NCBI GenBank assembly: GCA_002403855.1
Contig: DHIO01000050.1
Span: 18,394-82,393 of the forward strand
DNA: 64,000 nt
Reading direction: 5' to 3'
Source: Acidimicrobiia bacterium UBA4744
GTDB lineage: Bacteria; Actinomycetota; Acidimicrobiia; Spongiisociales; UBA4744
Shown here: in pieces, positions 8,559 to 17,701 of the stretch
How the letters are laid out: the number at the start of each line of letters is the position of its first letter
How positions within the stretch are numbered: the stretch's first letter is position 1
Made by a program: the position numbers and the translations under genes
The notes under the pieces: model-generated
What the model saw: only the letters and a program-made list of their open reading frames with translations
What the model was told of the DNA's origin: nothing
Database searches by the model: none

Positions 8559-9110
8559 ATGAGCGAAGGGATGGCCGGCAAGCTGCTGGTTGCGGTTCCT
8601 CACATGCTCGACCCGAACTTCTTCCGCAGCGTCGTGCTGCTCTGCGAACACAACGAAGAGGGAGCCCTCGGTCTGATCATCAACCAGCCGACGGACGCCG
8701 AGGTGTTCGACTACCTGCCGGGTTGGATCCATCTGGTCTCCGATCCCGGAGTGGTGTTCGTTGGTGGCCCCGTCCAGCGTGATGTCGCCGTCGGCCTGGC
8801 TCGAACCTCAGCGGACGAGCCGGCAGGAGCCTTCACAGCCATCACCGGAGAACTCGGGCTTCTGGATCTCGGCTCCGATCCGGCGGCGGCAACGGGCATC
8901 GAAGCCGTTCGAGTCTTCAGCGGTTACGCCGGTTGGGAGGCCGGGCAGCTCGAGGCAGAGCTCGAAGAGGGCGGCTGGTTCGTGGTTCCGTCCCAGCCGG
9001 CCGACGGTTTCGCTGCGCAACCCGAAGACCTGTGGCGGAACGTTCTGGCACGGCAGGGCGGGAAACTCGCCGTCTACGCCACCTTCCCGCTCGACCCGAG
9101 CCTGAACTGA
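8559..9110 (+). CDS. YqgE/AlgH family protein (DUF179)
   Basis: 183 residues. The family signature GKLLVAVPHMLDPNFFRSVV and LGLIINQPTD near the N terminus, then VFVGGPVQRD and VFSGYAGWEAGQLEAELEEG, identify a YqgE/AlgH domain covering the whole protein. The biochemical function of the family is not settled; in some bacteria it affects alginate or antibiotic traits. The ATG at 8559 is preceded by CAAGAT six bases away rather than a clear ribosome-binding site. Confidence 0.88.
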   Translation: MSEGMAGKLLVAVPHMLDPNFFRSVVLLCEHNEEGALGLIINQPTDAEVFDYLPGWIHLVSDPGVVFVGGPVQRDVAVGLARTSADEPAGAFTAITGELGLLDLGSDPAAATGIEAVRVFSGYAGWEAGQLEAELEEGGWFVVPSQPADGFAAQPEDLWRNVLARQGGKLAVYATFPLDPSLN

Positions 9111-9151
9111 CGGTCCCGGGCCCTTTTGGGGACCTCGGGTATCCTGCTCAA

Positions 9152-9853
9152 GTGCCCACTACTGTGCCCCGCCTCCGCAGGTCGCTCAAGAGACAAGCCC
9201 CCAACCTGGCCGTGGAACGACGCCTCTGGGATCTGGGCCATGAGGTGGTGGTGGGAGTCGACGAAGTCGGCAGAGGGGCGTGGGCGGGCCCGATCAGTGT
9301 TGGGGCTGCGGTTGTGCCCAGGGAGTCGAGGGTTTACAAGATCCGGGATTCGAAGGTGCTCACCGAAAACGAACGCGAGGCCTTATTCGATCGGATAGCA
9401 GGCTGGTGCGTTGCCTGGTCCGTCGGGCATGCCAGTCACCTGGAATGCGACGAGATCGGAATGTCGGCGGCACAGCGACTGGCGGCTCGACGGGCTCTGG
9501 AGGGTCTCGAAGTGAGGCCCGATCGCGTACTGGTCGACGGCAATTGGGATTTCGTCGGTGGGGGCAACACCACCAAGATCGTCAAGGGCGACGCAACCAC
9601 CGTTTCCATCTCGGTGGCTTCGGTCCTCGCCAAAGTAACCCGGGATCGATTGATGCGCGCCGAGGCCGAGCACTACCCGGCGTTCAACTTCGAGGGCAAC
9701 AAGGGATATCCGTGCCCCGTTCACAAGGCGGCGCTGCAGGCGTGGGGTCCAACTACGTTGCACCGCCGGACGTGGGCGTTCATGGATGGGCTGATGTGGC
9801 CGGGTGTCCGCCGTTTCCGTCGCCCCGACCCCCAGGGTCGGTTGTTCGACTGA
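9152..9853 (+). CDS. rnhB: Ribonuclease HII
   Basis: GTG start at 9152 gives 233 residues; the longer open frame runs back into yqgE. It cleaves the RNA strand of RNA-DNA hybrids and single ribonucleotides in DNA. Catalytic acidic residues sit in GVDEVGRGAWAGP (D37, E38) and LVDGNWDF, with further conserved KGDATTVSISVASVLAKV and HYPAFNFEGNKGYP. A TATCCT hexamer ends 7 bases before the GTG with no ribosome-binding site, so a leaderless mRNA is likely. A second GTG at 9164 is an alternative start. Confidence 0.92.
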   Translation: MPTTVPRLRRSLKRQAPNLAVERRLWDLGHEVVVGVDEVGRGAWAGPISVGAAVVPRESRVYKIRDSKVLTENEREALFDRIAGWCVAWSVGHASHLECDEIGMSAAQRLAARRALEGLEVRPDRVLVDGNWDFVGGGNTTKIVKGDATTVSISVASVLAKVTRDRLMRAEAEHYPAFNFEGNKGYPCPVHKAALQAWGPTTLHRRTWAFMDGLMWPGVRRFRRPDPQGRLFD

Positions 9854-9896
9854 TATCCGCCGGATCTCCCCGTCCGGCCGGTACGCTCGGCTCGAT

Positions 9897-10907
9897 ATGG
9901 AGGCTTGGCGTTCCTTTCTCGGGTTTCTGGCCGCGCTGGCGCTGTTGGCCGGGGTGCCCGGGGCGGGCGTACTCGCTCAGACCGAGGTCGATCGGGCGGC
10001 CGACGACGTCACCCGCGCCGAGGCGGAGAAAGCGGAAGCCGAGCACCTGGTTGACGCCTGGGCTGCCACCCGGCGTACCGTACAGGCTCAGGTGATGGCG
10101 GCGCTGTTCTCCCTCGAGCAAACGAACAGCCAACTCGAGCAGACTTCCTTCCAACTGCTCGACCTTCGGGATGAGATCTTCGATACGGAAGCTCGCATCC
10201 GTCACCTTCGCATCGTCACCGAAACCCGTGCCGTCGAGGCGTATATGGAGGGTACGGCCGCCGGTCTGATCTCAATCTGGCCGGCGTCGACCTTCGAGCA
10301 GCGCGCCCTACTGGAGGAGACCGTCGCGTCGACCAAGCGGGCGGACGCGCAAGAGCTGGCCAAACTGGCCACGGAGAAGGACCGCCTGGCGGGGCTGCAA
10401 GAAGGCTACGAGAAAGCCCAGGACCAACTCAGATCGCTCCGGGCGGAGGCCGAGATCCAGAGCCGGGCCCTACAGGGTCTCTTCGATGAGGTGGATGCCG
10501 GCTACGCGACGTCCTATCGGGGACTGGAGGCCGCGGACGCGGCCTACCGCCGCGAAGTGTCGGAGTGGGAGGAAGCCAGACGCCGCAGGGCGGCCCGGGC
10601 CGGTGTCGAACCCTGGCGCACCCTAGTTCAGCAGTACTTCCCGGAGAATCTCGTCGACCAGGCGCTCAGCGTCATGCGTTGCGAGAGCGGTGGCGACCCG
10701 GATGCCGTGCACCCCGAATCCGGGGCGACGGGTCTTTTCCAATTCCTGGCCGGCACTTGGGCGTTCTCGAGCGTCAACGCCGGATTCCCGGGCGCGAGCC
10801 GGTTGGACGCCGAAGCCAACATAGCCTCCGCGGCCTGGTTGGCGGACCACTCGTCCGCGAGCGGGCATCCCCAAGGCGCGTGGGGCCATTGGGTGTGTCG
10901 GCCGTAG
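9897..10907 (+). CDS. Secreted coiled-coil protein with C-terminal transglycosylase-like domain
   Basis: 336 residues. Residues 1-28 form a signal peptide (FLGFLAALALLAGVPGAGVLAQ). Residues ~30-225 are a long heptad-rich coiled coil resembling the N-terminal half of NlpC/EnvC-type murein hydrolases. The last ~90 residues contain MRCESGGDPDAVHPESGATG with LFQFLAGTWAF, an SLT/resuscitation-factor-like lysozyme fold with a candidate catalytic Glu in CESGG. It probably cleaves or remodels peptidoglycan outside the membrane. A TACGCT hexamer lies 9 bases before the ATG (leaderless type). Which peptidoglycan bond it cuts cannot be told. Confidence 0.75.
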   Translation: MEAWRSFLGFLAALALLAGVPGAGVLAQTEVDRAADDVTRAEAEKAEAEHLVDAWAATRRTVQAQVMAALFSLEQTNSQLEQTSFQLLDLRDEIFDTEARIRHLRIVTETRAVEAYMEGTAAGLISIWPASTFEQRALLEETVASTKRADAQELAKLATEKDRLAGLQEGYEKAQDQLRSLRAEAEIQSRALQGLFDEVDAGYATSYRGLEAADAAYRREVSEWEEARRRRAARAGVEPWRTLVQQYFPENLVDQALSVMRCESGGDPDAVHPESGATGLFQFLAGTWAFSSVNAGFPGASRLDAEANIASAAWLADHSSASGHPQGAWGHWVCRP

Positions 10908-10917
10908 ATAGCGGAGA

Positions 10918-12030
10918 TCAGTCTTGTCCGGCGTGAACGTCTCGCTTGGCCTTACGGAGGTTCTTCCAGCGCGTGGCGAGGTCACCGTCCTCCGGAGGCT
11001 CAGCATCAACGTCTCCGTCCTCGCGGGGTTCGGGGTCTTCCTCAACGCCGTCGGGCTGCTGCGGCTCGGCTGCCTCCGCCTCATGCAGGCGATGCAACTC
11101 TTCGAGCAACGGCGCCCCATCCTCGTCGATATCGCCGCCTTCGACGGGCAACCAGGTCGGCACCCCTGAGTCCGGTGCCTCTTCCGCAGAGGCAATCGGC
11201 TCCGGCTCATCAAACCTCTCCAGGCGGATCTCTTCTGCTGTGGTTTCGAGACCCTCACTGGGCGCGAGCTGCGAACCAAGCGACTCCGTCGTCAACACCT
11301 CTGTCTCGACCACCTCAGAGAGAAGCCCGGTGGCCGCCATAGACGTCTCGGGTACTTCGGTGCGGACGAACTCGACAAGTCCACGTTGAGCGAGCTCTGC
11401 CACCTTCTTGGCGGCGGCGAACTCGAAGATCTTCAGCTTCTGAGAGATATCGGTGATCGTGGAGGCGGCGCCGGTGGCTGACAGCAAGGCCCAGTCGCGG
11501 CGGGCCAGCACGACATCGTCCGTTGGTTCGAGCCGCGGTGCCATCCGGAATGCGTCTGTGGTTGAGGGGACGATCTCGAAGATCCGCGCCCAGGCCTCCG
11601 CCCGAGCTGAAGCCTGCTCGATCATGTCCTCCGTGTCGAACGAGTGGGGAATTTCGCGTCGGGGCAGTACGTCCACATCGAAGCGGAACTGGCCTTGGTC
11701 GACTCGCAGCAACCTGCTCAAGACCTCTACAACCATTTGCTCCAGAAATCGATTGAACGCCTCGGGATTGCTGTCCAGCAGATCGTTGAGGTTGACGATT
11801 CTGCGGTCATCCGCCGAGCCGAAAGAGTCGGCGCGGTACTCCATCTGGAGTAGGTTCTCGATCGGGTCGTCCTCGTTGCGGGTAGTGGCAAATGCCACAC
11901 GGCCGTCGATGACGAAGATGCGTCCGGACGGTGAGGCATCGTGGATGCCGAGCAGGCCGGACTTCCCCGAAGATGCGATGAGCCGGAGGACATCCGGCAA
12001 TGGGACCGTGTCCAGGCTTCCGTTCAGCAT
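10918..12030 (-). CDS. DUF4388 (PATAN-like) domain protein with acidic C-terminal tail
   Basis: The start is set at the ATG at 12030 because the DUF4388 domain begins MLNGSLDTVPLPDVLRLIAS; an upstream start at 12111 would add 27 unconserved residues. 370 residues. Residues 1-90 form the DUF4388 unit (SGKSGLLGIHDASPSGRIFV), residues ~90-235 a helical region, and the last ~130 are strongly acidic and probably disordered. Family knowledge: DUF4388/PATAN proteins occur with two-component and motility regulators, acting in protein-protein contacts. No partner is encoded next to it. The gene is convergent with the transglycosylase-like gene (10-base gap). Confidence 0.65.
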   Translation of the reverse strand: MLNGSLDTVPLPDVLRLIASSGKSGLLGIHDASPSGRIFVIDGRVAFATTRNEDDPIENLLQMEYRADSFGSADDRRIVNLNDLLDSNPEAFNRFLEQMVVEVLSRLLRVDQGQFRFDVDVLPRREIPHSFDTEDMIEQASARAEAWARIFEIVPSTTDAFRMAPRLEPTDDVVLARRDWALLSATGAASTITDISQKLKIFEFAAAKKVAELAQRGLVEFVRTEVPETSMAATGLLSEVVETEVLTTESLGSQLAPSEGLETTAEEIRLERFDEPEPIASAEEAPDSGVPTWLPVEGGDIDEDGAPLLEELHRLHEAEAAEPQQPDGVEEDPEPREDGDVDAEPPEDGDLATRWKNLRKAKRDVHAGQD

Positions 12031-12219
12031 CGTCAATGCGAAGCTTTCTCTCGACCAAAGAAGTCTCTGGACATCTATCGGCGTGCAGGCGTTCAACCTG
12101 AAGCAGCTCAATCGTGCTTATTTGAACCGTTTCCGACGGGATCTTTCGACCCGTTCGATCACATCTGAGCGGTTCTACGCGGCGTATCCTGACGCCTTGG
12201 GCAATCAGGAGTGCAGAGC

Positions 12220-12957
12220 ATGAGTGCAGCTCGGCGAACGGCCGTCGTCACCGGAGCAAGTTCGGGAATCGGGGAGGCCACCACCCGACGTCTCGCCACT
12301 GATGGATTCAGCGTGGTTGGCGGGGCACGACGTCTCGACCGGCTCGAGAAGATTGCGGAAGAGACCGGGGCTCGCGTCATGGGACTCGACGTCACCGATC
12401 CGGAATCGGTACTCGAATTCACGGCCGCCATCGATTCATGCGATGTGCTGGTCAACAACGCCGGGGGTGCTTTCGGGGTCGAATCGGTCTCGGAGGCGAG
12501 TGACGATCGTTGGCAGAGGATGTACGAGGTCAACGTCCTCGGGACTGTGCGAATGACCCGGGCGCTGCTTCCCAAGCTGCTCGCAAGCGGAAACGGGCAT
12601 GTCGTCGTGATCGGCTCGGTCGCTTCGACCGACACCTATGTTGGAGGTGGAGGGTACAACGCCGCCAAATTCGCCGTCCGGGCGTTCCGAGAGGTTCTGC
12701 GCAAGGAAATGCTGGGCAGGCCTCTGCGAGTCACGCAGATCGATCCCGGTTTGGTACACACGGAGTTCAGCCTCGTGAGACTGGATGGCGACGCTCCGGC
12801 GGCTGCTCGTGTCTACGACGGATTGACGCCGCTGACCGCCGCCGATATCGCAGATTGCGTCGCGTGGGCGGTGACCCGGCCCCCGCACGTCAACATCGAT
12901 GAGATCAAGGTTCTGGCGAGAGACCAGTCGACGGCCACCACAGTCTTCCGACGCTAA
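12220..12957 (+). CDS. SDR-family NAD(P)-dependent oxidoreductase (YdfG-like)
   Basis: 245 residues from the ATG at 12220, 8 bases after AGGAG. Classical short-chain dehydrogenase: TGASSGIG cofactor loop near residue 10, NNAGG, catalytic Ser in IGSVAS and YNAAK (Tyr-x3-Lys), then the PGLVHTEF loop. The overall form resembles YdfG-like serine/3-hydroxy-acid dehydrogenases; the substrate is unknown. Its stop overlaps by 4 bases the stop of the convergent VC0807-like gene. Confidence 0.88.
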   Translation: MSAARRTAVVTGASSGIGEATTRRLATDGFSVVGGARRLDRLEKIAEETGARVMGLDVTDPESVLEFTAAIDSCDVLVNNAGGAFGVESVSEASDDRWQRMYEVNVLGTVRMTRALLPKLLASGNGHVVVIGSVASTDTYVGGGGYNAAKFAVRAFREVLRKEMLGRPLRVTQIDPGLVHTEFSLVRLDGDAPAAARVYDGLTPLTAADIADCVAWAVTRPPHVNIDEIKVLARDQSTATTVFRR

Positions 12958-13634
12958 GCCGCCCGGGCAGCAGCGGGGGAGAACAACCGTCGGAACCAGA
13001 ACACGGAATAGATGATGGCCGCGCCGGTCATTGCTATCGAGGCGGCCGTCTTCGAGACGACGAACACGGAAACCGGCAATTCGAACAACATCCAGATGGT
13101 GACACCGGCATTGGCCAGCATCACCGTCGCCCAAAGAAGCGAGATTCTCATGAAGAATCTACGCACAAACGGGTTGGTGAAGAAGTCGGGTGTAACAGGT
13201 AGGAAGTCCCTGGCAAGGCGCTGTACCAATGGCTGACCGGTGCTCATCGACACTAGAAAGGCAAAACCGAGGAGTGCGGTTCCCAGGCTGGGCTGCAAGA
13301 AGTAGAAGAAGACACTCCCGGTAGCCATGGCCAGAGCCGTGCGAACCGTGAGAGCCAGGGCGCTCAGGAGAACGAGACCTGGAATCGGCTCTCTTCGAAC
13401 GACGCGGCGGAGGATGGCGAGGTAGGACCAGCTCAGTGCCGCGATGAGTGCACCCCACATGCCGACCGCCCAGAGTGCCCCGTAGAAGATGGCGAGTGGC
13501 ATGACCGTACCTTCCACAATCGCCGGGAGACCTTGCTTCGCCAGGGAACGTAGCCGGGGGGCTTCGAAGGTGTGGATGGGCATCTCCATATCGATATCGG
13601 AAAAACAGGCAGGAAAACTTGAATCGGTATTCAC
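12954..13634 (-). CDS. VC0807-like multi-pass membrane protein
   Basis: 226 residues from a GTG at 13634; ATGs at 13589 or 13583 (MEMPIHTFEAP) are equally possible starts. Six or so hydrophobic segments are visible from residue ~35. The middle segment LLGFAFLVSMSTGQPLVQRL and the later RISLLWATVMLANAG with ELPVSVFVVS follow the pattern of the VC0807 family of small membrane proteins, whose function is unknown. The 138 bases upstream hold no gene. Confidence 0.55.
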   Translation of the reverse strand: MNTDSSFPACFSDIDMEMPIHTFEAPRLRSLAKQGLPAIVEGTVMPLAIFYGALWAVGMWGALIAALSWSYLAILRRVVRREPIPGLVLLSALALTVRTALAMATGSVFFYFLQPSLGTALLGFAFLVSMSTGQPLVQRLARDFLPVTPDFFTNPFVRRFFMRISLLWATVMLANAGVTIWMLFELPVSVFVVSKTAASIAMTGAAIIYSVFWFRRLFSPAAARAA

Positions 13635-13772
13635 CGCGGAGCGGGAGTACCGGTCGTCGACCCGAGCACCTTAGTCGGGTTTCGCCAACATGCAAGGGAA
13701 CGAATATATTTCTGCATCCCGCCCCCTTGGGGTGGCGACTCCGGAGGCTCTGGTTGGTGGCTCCGCAGACCT

Positions 13773-15191
13773 CTAACCCCCCAGGACGTAGCAGGGGCCC
13801 CGGAAGTCGTAATTGGCGGCCAGATCTGAGGCAAAAAAGTCGGCGATCATCGCCATGGCGGAGATGCCGCCGTTGCCCAGGCTGGCGCCCAGGCCGCCCT
13901 GAGCGTCGAAGAGCTCCTTGTCCGGCTTGTAGATCGCGGTGGCCCGGGTCACCGTGGTGTTGGCGTCTCCGCTGAAGATATTGGAGGGTGAGAGGCCTTG
14001 GTAACTGAGCGATCCGATTCCTTGGGCGGCCGTCACCACGCCGGCGGGGGTCAGGTCACCCAGCTCGGCGGCGTATTCGAGCACCCGCTTGGTGACCGAG
14101 AACTCGAGATACCCTTCGACCATTCCGGCCGCCGGGTATCGATCGGGGTATTCCTCCTTGAGCACCTCCAGCACCGGGCCCATGCCCTGTACGTCGGCTC
14201 CCAGCGGCGCCATCAAGGCGGACATGTACATGTTGTCGGCGATGTAGTCCCCGAGAGCCGTTCCCAGCAACCGGTCGCTGAAGGTTGGCATTGCGACGGC
14301 CCACCGGCCCGTATAGCCAAGCTGCAGGGCGGTTCCGACAACGGTGGTCATGGTGAGGGGATCAGTCGCCAACCAGGTGAAGTCGGCTCCGCTTTGGGCG
14401 ATGCCGGAGGAAACCGGAAGCAGGTCGGCACCGGGGATGATCGTCCCGGCTCCGTTGTAGACGACTTCCAGATCCAGTTGTTCGGCTGCATACGCGGCGC
14501 CCGCATAGGAGTCGAGACCGTAATCACCGGGGACGGTGGCGATGGCCACAGTCGGCCTTTCTCCGGTTCGTTCCTCGAAGTCCGTGCTCAGCCAACTGAT
14601 CGCATTCATCGACTCCATGCAGTAGTTCGAACCGGTTTCGAGAAGATTGGCTCCCAAAACGGGGTCGGACCAGCCGGAATACCAGGTGACGGGTACCGCC
14701 AGGTGGTCGTTGGCGACCAGGTCCGGGAGGATGCCCAAGGTGTGCGGCGAACCGGTCGAGTGGGCGATCATGACCACTTCGTCGGCCAATACCCCGTACT
14801 TCTCTGCATGCAGCGCAGGGCTGTACCCGGTGTCCTCGATGATCAGTTCGACCTGCCGTCCGGCGATGCCGCCGTCTTCATTGACCTTCGACCAGAAAGC
14901 CACCTGAGCGTCGAGCACGTCGATCACCGTGCCCGAGAAGTAGCCGGTCAGGTCTGCCAGGAGGCCCAGATAGATGGTGTCGTCGGTGACGGTTACACCG
15001 TCCGTCTTCACGGGACTCGGGGCAACGGTGGTGTTGACGACGAGGCCGGCGGTGGTGGAAGTCGTCGACGAGGGCGGTGCAGTGAGGGGGGGCGCGCTGC
15101 CGTCATCGTCGGTCGCGCACGCCACCGTCACCAGGGCGAGTGCCACAGCGATGACGGAAACAGAGCGGAACGGACGGCGTTGACGGCTCAT
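13773..15191 (-). CDS. Branched-chain-type ABC substrate-binding lipoprotein (Peripla_BP_6)
   Basis: 472 residues with a lipoprotein signal (VIAVALALVTVACATDD; Cys ~25), then a Thr/Ser/Pro linker and a two-lobed periplasmic-binding domain: YLGLLADLTGYFSGTVIDV, VNEDGGIAGRQVELIIEDTG and PAAGMVEGYLEFSVTKRVLE. Such proteins capture amino acids, amides or related ligands for a membrane importer. No permease or ATPase gene is nearby. Its ATG overlaps the stop of the upstream BON-OmpA gene by 4 bases (ATGA), so the two are made together, which points to an envelope role rather than ordinary uptake. Ligand unknown. Confidence 0.8.
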   Translation of the reverse strand: MSRQRRPFRSVSVIAVALALVTVACATDDDGSAPPLTAPPSSTTSTTAGLVVNTTVAPSPVKTDGVTVTDDTIYLGLLADLTGYFSGTVIDVLDAQVAFWSKVNEDGGIAGRQVELIIEDTGYSPALHAEKYGVLADEVVMIAHSTGSPHTLGILPDLVANDHLAVPVTWYSGWSDPVLGANLLETGSNYCMESMNAISWLSTDFEERTGERPTVAIATVPGDYGLDSYAGAAYAAEQLDLEVVYNGAGTIIPGADLLPVSSGIAQSGADFTWLATDPLTMTTVVGTALQLGYTGRWAVAMPTFSDRLLGTALGDYIADNMYMSALMAPLGADVQGMGPVLEVLKEEYPDRYPAAGMVEGYLEFSVTKRVLEYAAELGDLTPAGVVTAAQGIGSLSYQGLSPSNIFSGDANTTVTRATAIYKPDKELFDAQGGLGASLGNGGISAMAMIADFFASDLAANYDFRGPCYVLGG

Positions 15192-16579
15192 GGCCCCACC
15201 TCGAATTCGATTCGACGGTTCTGGTCGTCGGTCGCTTCCTGGTCGGGGAAGAGCTCACCGTAGGAAACGGCTACCAGGCGGTAGGAAGGTACACCGCGGG
15301 TAAGGAGGTAGGAGAGCACCGCTCCGGACCTCTGCCGGGCGAGGGCCTGGTTGGTTTCGTTGCTGCCCGCGGTGTCCGTGTGTCCGGCGATGATCACCTG
15401 CAGACCCGGCTGCGACTGGATGATGAGAGCTGCCCGGTCGAGTACCGGGCGGCTCTCTGCGGTGAGATCGGCCGATCCGACGGCGAACTCAACCGGGGTT
15501 GCTGCCAGCAGCGCTTGCAGTTCGCTCCGAAGGATTGCCCCGTCCCCGCGAAGCGAAAGGCGGCTGGAGACTTGATCGATTCCGTCGACCGAAAGCACAG
15601 CCGCTTCGGCCGTTTCGACAAATGCAAAGAAACCGGAACCGAGGGCCTCGAGCGGTACGGTACCGTCGAGGATCGCTCGCCGGCCGTTCACGGTAGTCGT
15701 AACGGTTTGGATGCCCGAGTCGGCCAGGGCGGTGGCTGCCGCCGCTTCGAGCTGTTGGGCCGGCAGGGCGGGCCCGATCGGGAGGGTTGCATCGATGGCC
15801 ACCCGGTTGTCGAGCTTGTCGATGCCTTCCACTCCCAGGGCGATTGCAGCCGCCCGGGAGCGGGCTTCCTCACTTGGTACGGCGCCTTCGAGGACGGCCA
15901 GGCGGTCCTGGACCTCAGAAGAGATGTAGGCGAACTCATCGGCCGACAAGGCGGCGATGAGCGCCTCTTGCACCCCGGCCGAGGGCGCCGCCGTACCGAT
16001 CTCCAGGCGGTTGTCGAGTTGCGCGACACCCTGCATGCTGAGGATCGTCGAGGCGGCAGCACTCAGCGATTCCTCATCGGTCACTATGCCCGTGACCGTT
16101 GCGGTACTGCCGTCGACCGCAATGGTGAGATCGGCAAAACCTTCCTCCGCGAGGGCCGCCAGGATCCTTTCCTCCAGGGTCAGGACCTTTGGGACGGTTT
16201 CGACGGCCACCGGGTCGTCTGGCAAGAGAAGGAATTCGAACAGCCCCAGCTGCCATAGAGCCACGCCACCGACCGCAAGAAGCGCAATGACCAGGGCCAG
16301 CGAAACGACTCTGAGCCACCCGCCCCTCCTACGCTTGGGAAGCGAACGGTGGCTGAGTGAGCTGGAGGAGCGGAGGGCGTCGATATCGCCGGGCGGACTC
16401 GAGGTCAGCCAGCGGTTGGGAGCGTCCGAGCCCACCGGCGACGGCCTGCTTTCCGGCCGTGAGGAACGCTTTGCGGGCGACGGCGGAGCACCCTGTTGAT
16501 GGTGGGCCTCTTCGGCAGGGTGGTCGGACGGGGCTCGTCCGGGGATCGGCGAGGGCGTCTGATCGGAGGGGCTCGTCAT
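15188..16579 (-). CDS. Membrane-anchored protein with BON repeats and C-terminal OmpA domain
   Basis: The ATG at 16579 follows GAGGAACC; 463 residues. A Pro/Ser-rich cytoplasmic stretch (~85 residues) is followed by one transmembrane helix (LRVVSLALVIALLAVGGVAL). Three BON-like units come next (e.g. TVTGIVTDEESLSAAAS, LEGAVPSEEARSRAAA, LDGTVPLEAL), each ending in a DNRL/SSRL-type strand. The C terminus is a peptidoglycan-binding OmpA domain (IIAGHTDTAGSNETNQALAR, with DDQNRRIEFEV). The layout recalls mycobacterial ArfA/OmpATb, which also joins BON and OmpA domains. It probably tethers the membrane to the cell wall. Translationally coupled to the substrate-binding lipoprotein downstream. Confidence 0.82.
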   Translation of the reverse strand: MTSPSDQTPSPIPGRAPSDHPAEEAHHQQGAPPSPAKRSSRPESRPSPVGSDAPNRWLTSSPPGDIDALRSSSSLSHRSLPKRRRGGWLRVVSLALVIALLAVGGVALWQLGLFEFLLLPDDPVAVETVPKVLTLEERILAALAEEGFADLTIAVDGSTATVTGIVTDEESLSAAASTILSMQGVAQLDNRLEIGTAAPSAGVQEALIAALSADEFAYISSEVQDRLAVLEGAVPSEEARSRAAAIALGVEGIDKLDNRVAIDATLPIGPALPAQQLEAAAATALADSGIQTVTTTVNGRRAILDGTVPLEALGSGFFAFVETAEAAVLSVDGIDQVSSRLSLRGDGAILRSELQALLAATPVEFAVGSADLTAESRPVLDRAALIIQSQPGLQVIIAGHTDTAGSNETNQALARQRSGAVLSYLLTRGVPSYRLVAVSYGELFPDQEATDDQNRRIEFEVGP

Positions 16580-16755
16580 GCCCGGTTCCTCATACGCTGT
16601 TACTCCTGCCGGCGGCCACACTTGCGCGCCGCCCCGGGCAATGCATCCTCCCAGAGTTTGTTTCGGTCAGACGGCGACTTCCTTGAGTCCGCCGAGGTAG
16701 CGATCCCTTTGATGCTCGATTTCGAGGCACCCGAACGTTGACCGGGCGGGTGGAT

Positions 16756-17622
16756 TCAAAGTTCACTCCAGGGGGCCCCGCTGAGGTACTTCCATCCATC
16801 GTCGGGGAGAAGAACGACGGCCGTCCCGCCTTCGCCGGACAGCGTTTCGACGGCAGCGTGCAGGATTGCTCCCGAGGATGTTCCGACGAAGAGGCCCTCT
16901 TCCTTCATGGCGTCGGCAACAGCCAATTCGGCGACGCCTTTGTGGACTTCGTGGCGGTCGGTAACCAGGGACAGATCGGCGATCGGAGGCTGGAACGGAT
17001 CGTCCTGGGAACGCATGCCGCCGATTGGATCATCGACGAACGGTTCGACCGAATGCACTCGTAGATCCTTCCAGGTCATCTTGAGACCCCGACTGTTTCC
17101 GGTGATGGTTCCGCCGGTGCCGTACGCTGCCAGCAGGTGCGTCGGAGGTTCGTCCAGCGGCCAATCTCGCAGGATCTCACGGGAGGTACCCAGGAAGTGG
17201 GCGTAGACATTCCAACGATTGCCGTACTGGTAGAGCATGTGACCTTGACCCGACTCCACCAGGCTCCTGGCGTGGGCGATCGCATCGTTGGGACCACCCT
17301 CGACCACGATGAGCTCGGCTCCGTAGGCGCGCAGAAGTCTCCTGCGTTCTTCGGTTGCGGTGCTTGGCAAGCAGATCGCCATAGGGTGTCGGTGGATGAG
17401 TGCTAGTCGGGCCAGGCCGATCCCGGTATTGCCGGAGGTCGCCTCGATCAGGGGTTGGCCGGGTTTGAGCTTCCCGTCCTCAACCGCGTTTCGGAACATG
17501 TACCACGCCGCTCGATCCTTGATCGAGCCGGTCGGGTTGAACCACTCGAGTTTGGCGAACAACCTCGTTCCGGCCGGAGCCAGGTTGCGCAGCTCAACAA
17601 GAGGTGTATTGCCGGGTTTCAT
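16756..17622 (-). CDS. Cysteine synthase / PLP-dependent beta-replacement enzyme
   Basis: The ATG at 17622 gives 288 residues; the frame upstream of it is the shadow of the divergent gene. Fold-type II PLP enzyme: NPTGSIKDRAA with the Schiff-base lysine near residue 37, the TSGNTGIG substrate loop, and GTGGTITG which binds the PLP phosphate. GTSSGAILHAA closes the active site. It is shorter than CysK (~310) and closest in style to CysM-like cysteine synthases that use O-phosphoserine or thiocarboxylated carrier protein, but no carrier gene is adjacent. Divergent from the unknown gene at 17702. Confidence 0.82.
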   Translation of the reverse strand: MKPGNTPLVELRNLAPAGTRLFAKLEWFNPTGSIKDRAAWYMFRNAVEDGKLKPGQPLIEATSGNTGIGLARLALIHRHPMAICLPSTATEERRRLLRAYGAELIVVEGGPNDAIAHARSLVESGQGHMLYQYGNRWNVYAHFLGTSREILRDWPLDEPPTHLLAAYGTGGTITGNSRGLKMTWKDLRVHSVEPFVDDPIGGMRSQDDPFQPPIADLSLVTDRHEVHKGVAELAVADAMKEEGLFVGTSSGAILHAAVETLSGEGGTAVVLLPDDGWKYLSGAPWSEL

Positions 17623-17701
17623 TTCCGACGCAACGGTAGTTGGCCGGGGGATTTGCTCACCCTGGCCGGGTAGCCTGACGGTACGGAGCAGGGATGGATC
17701 G

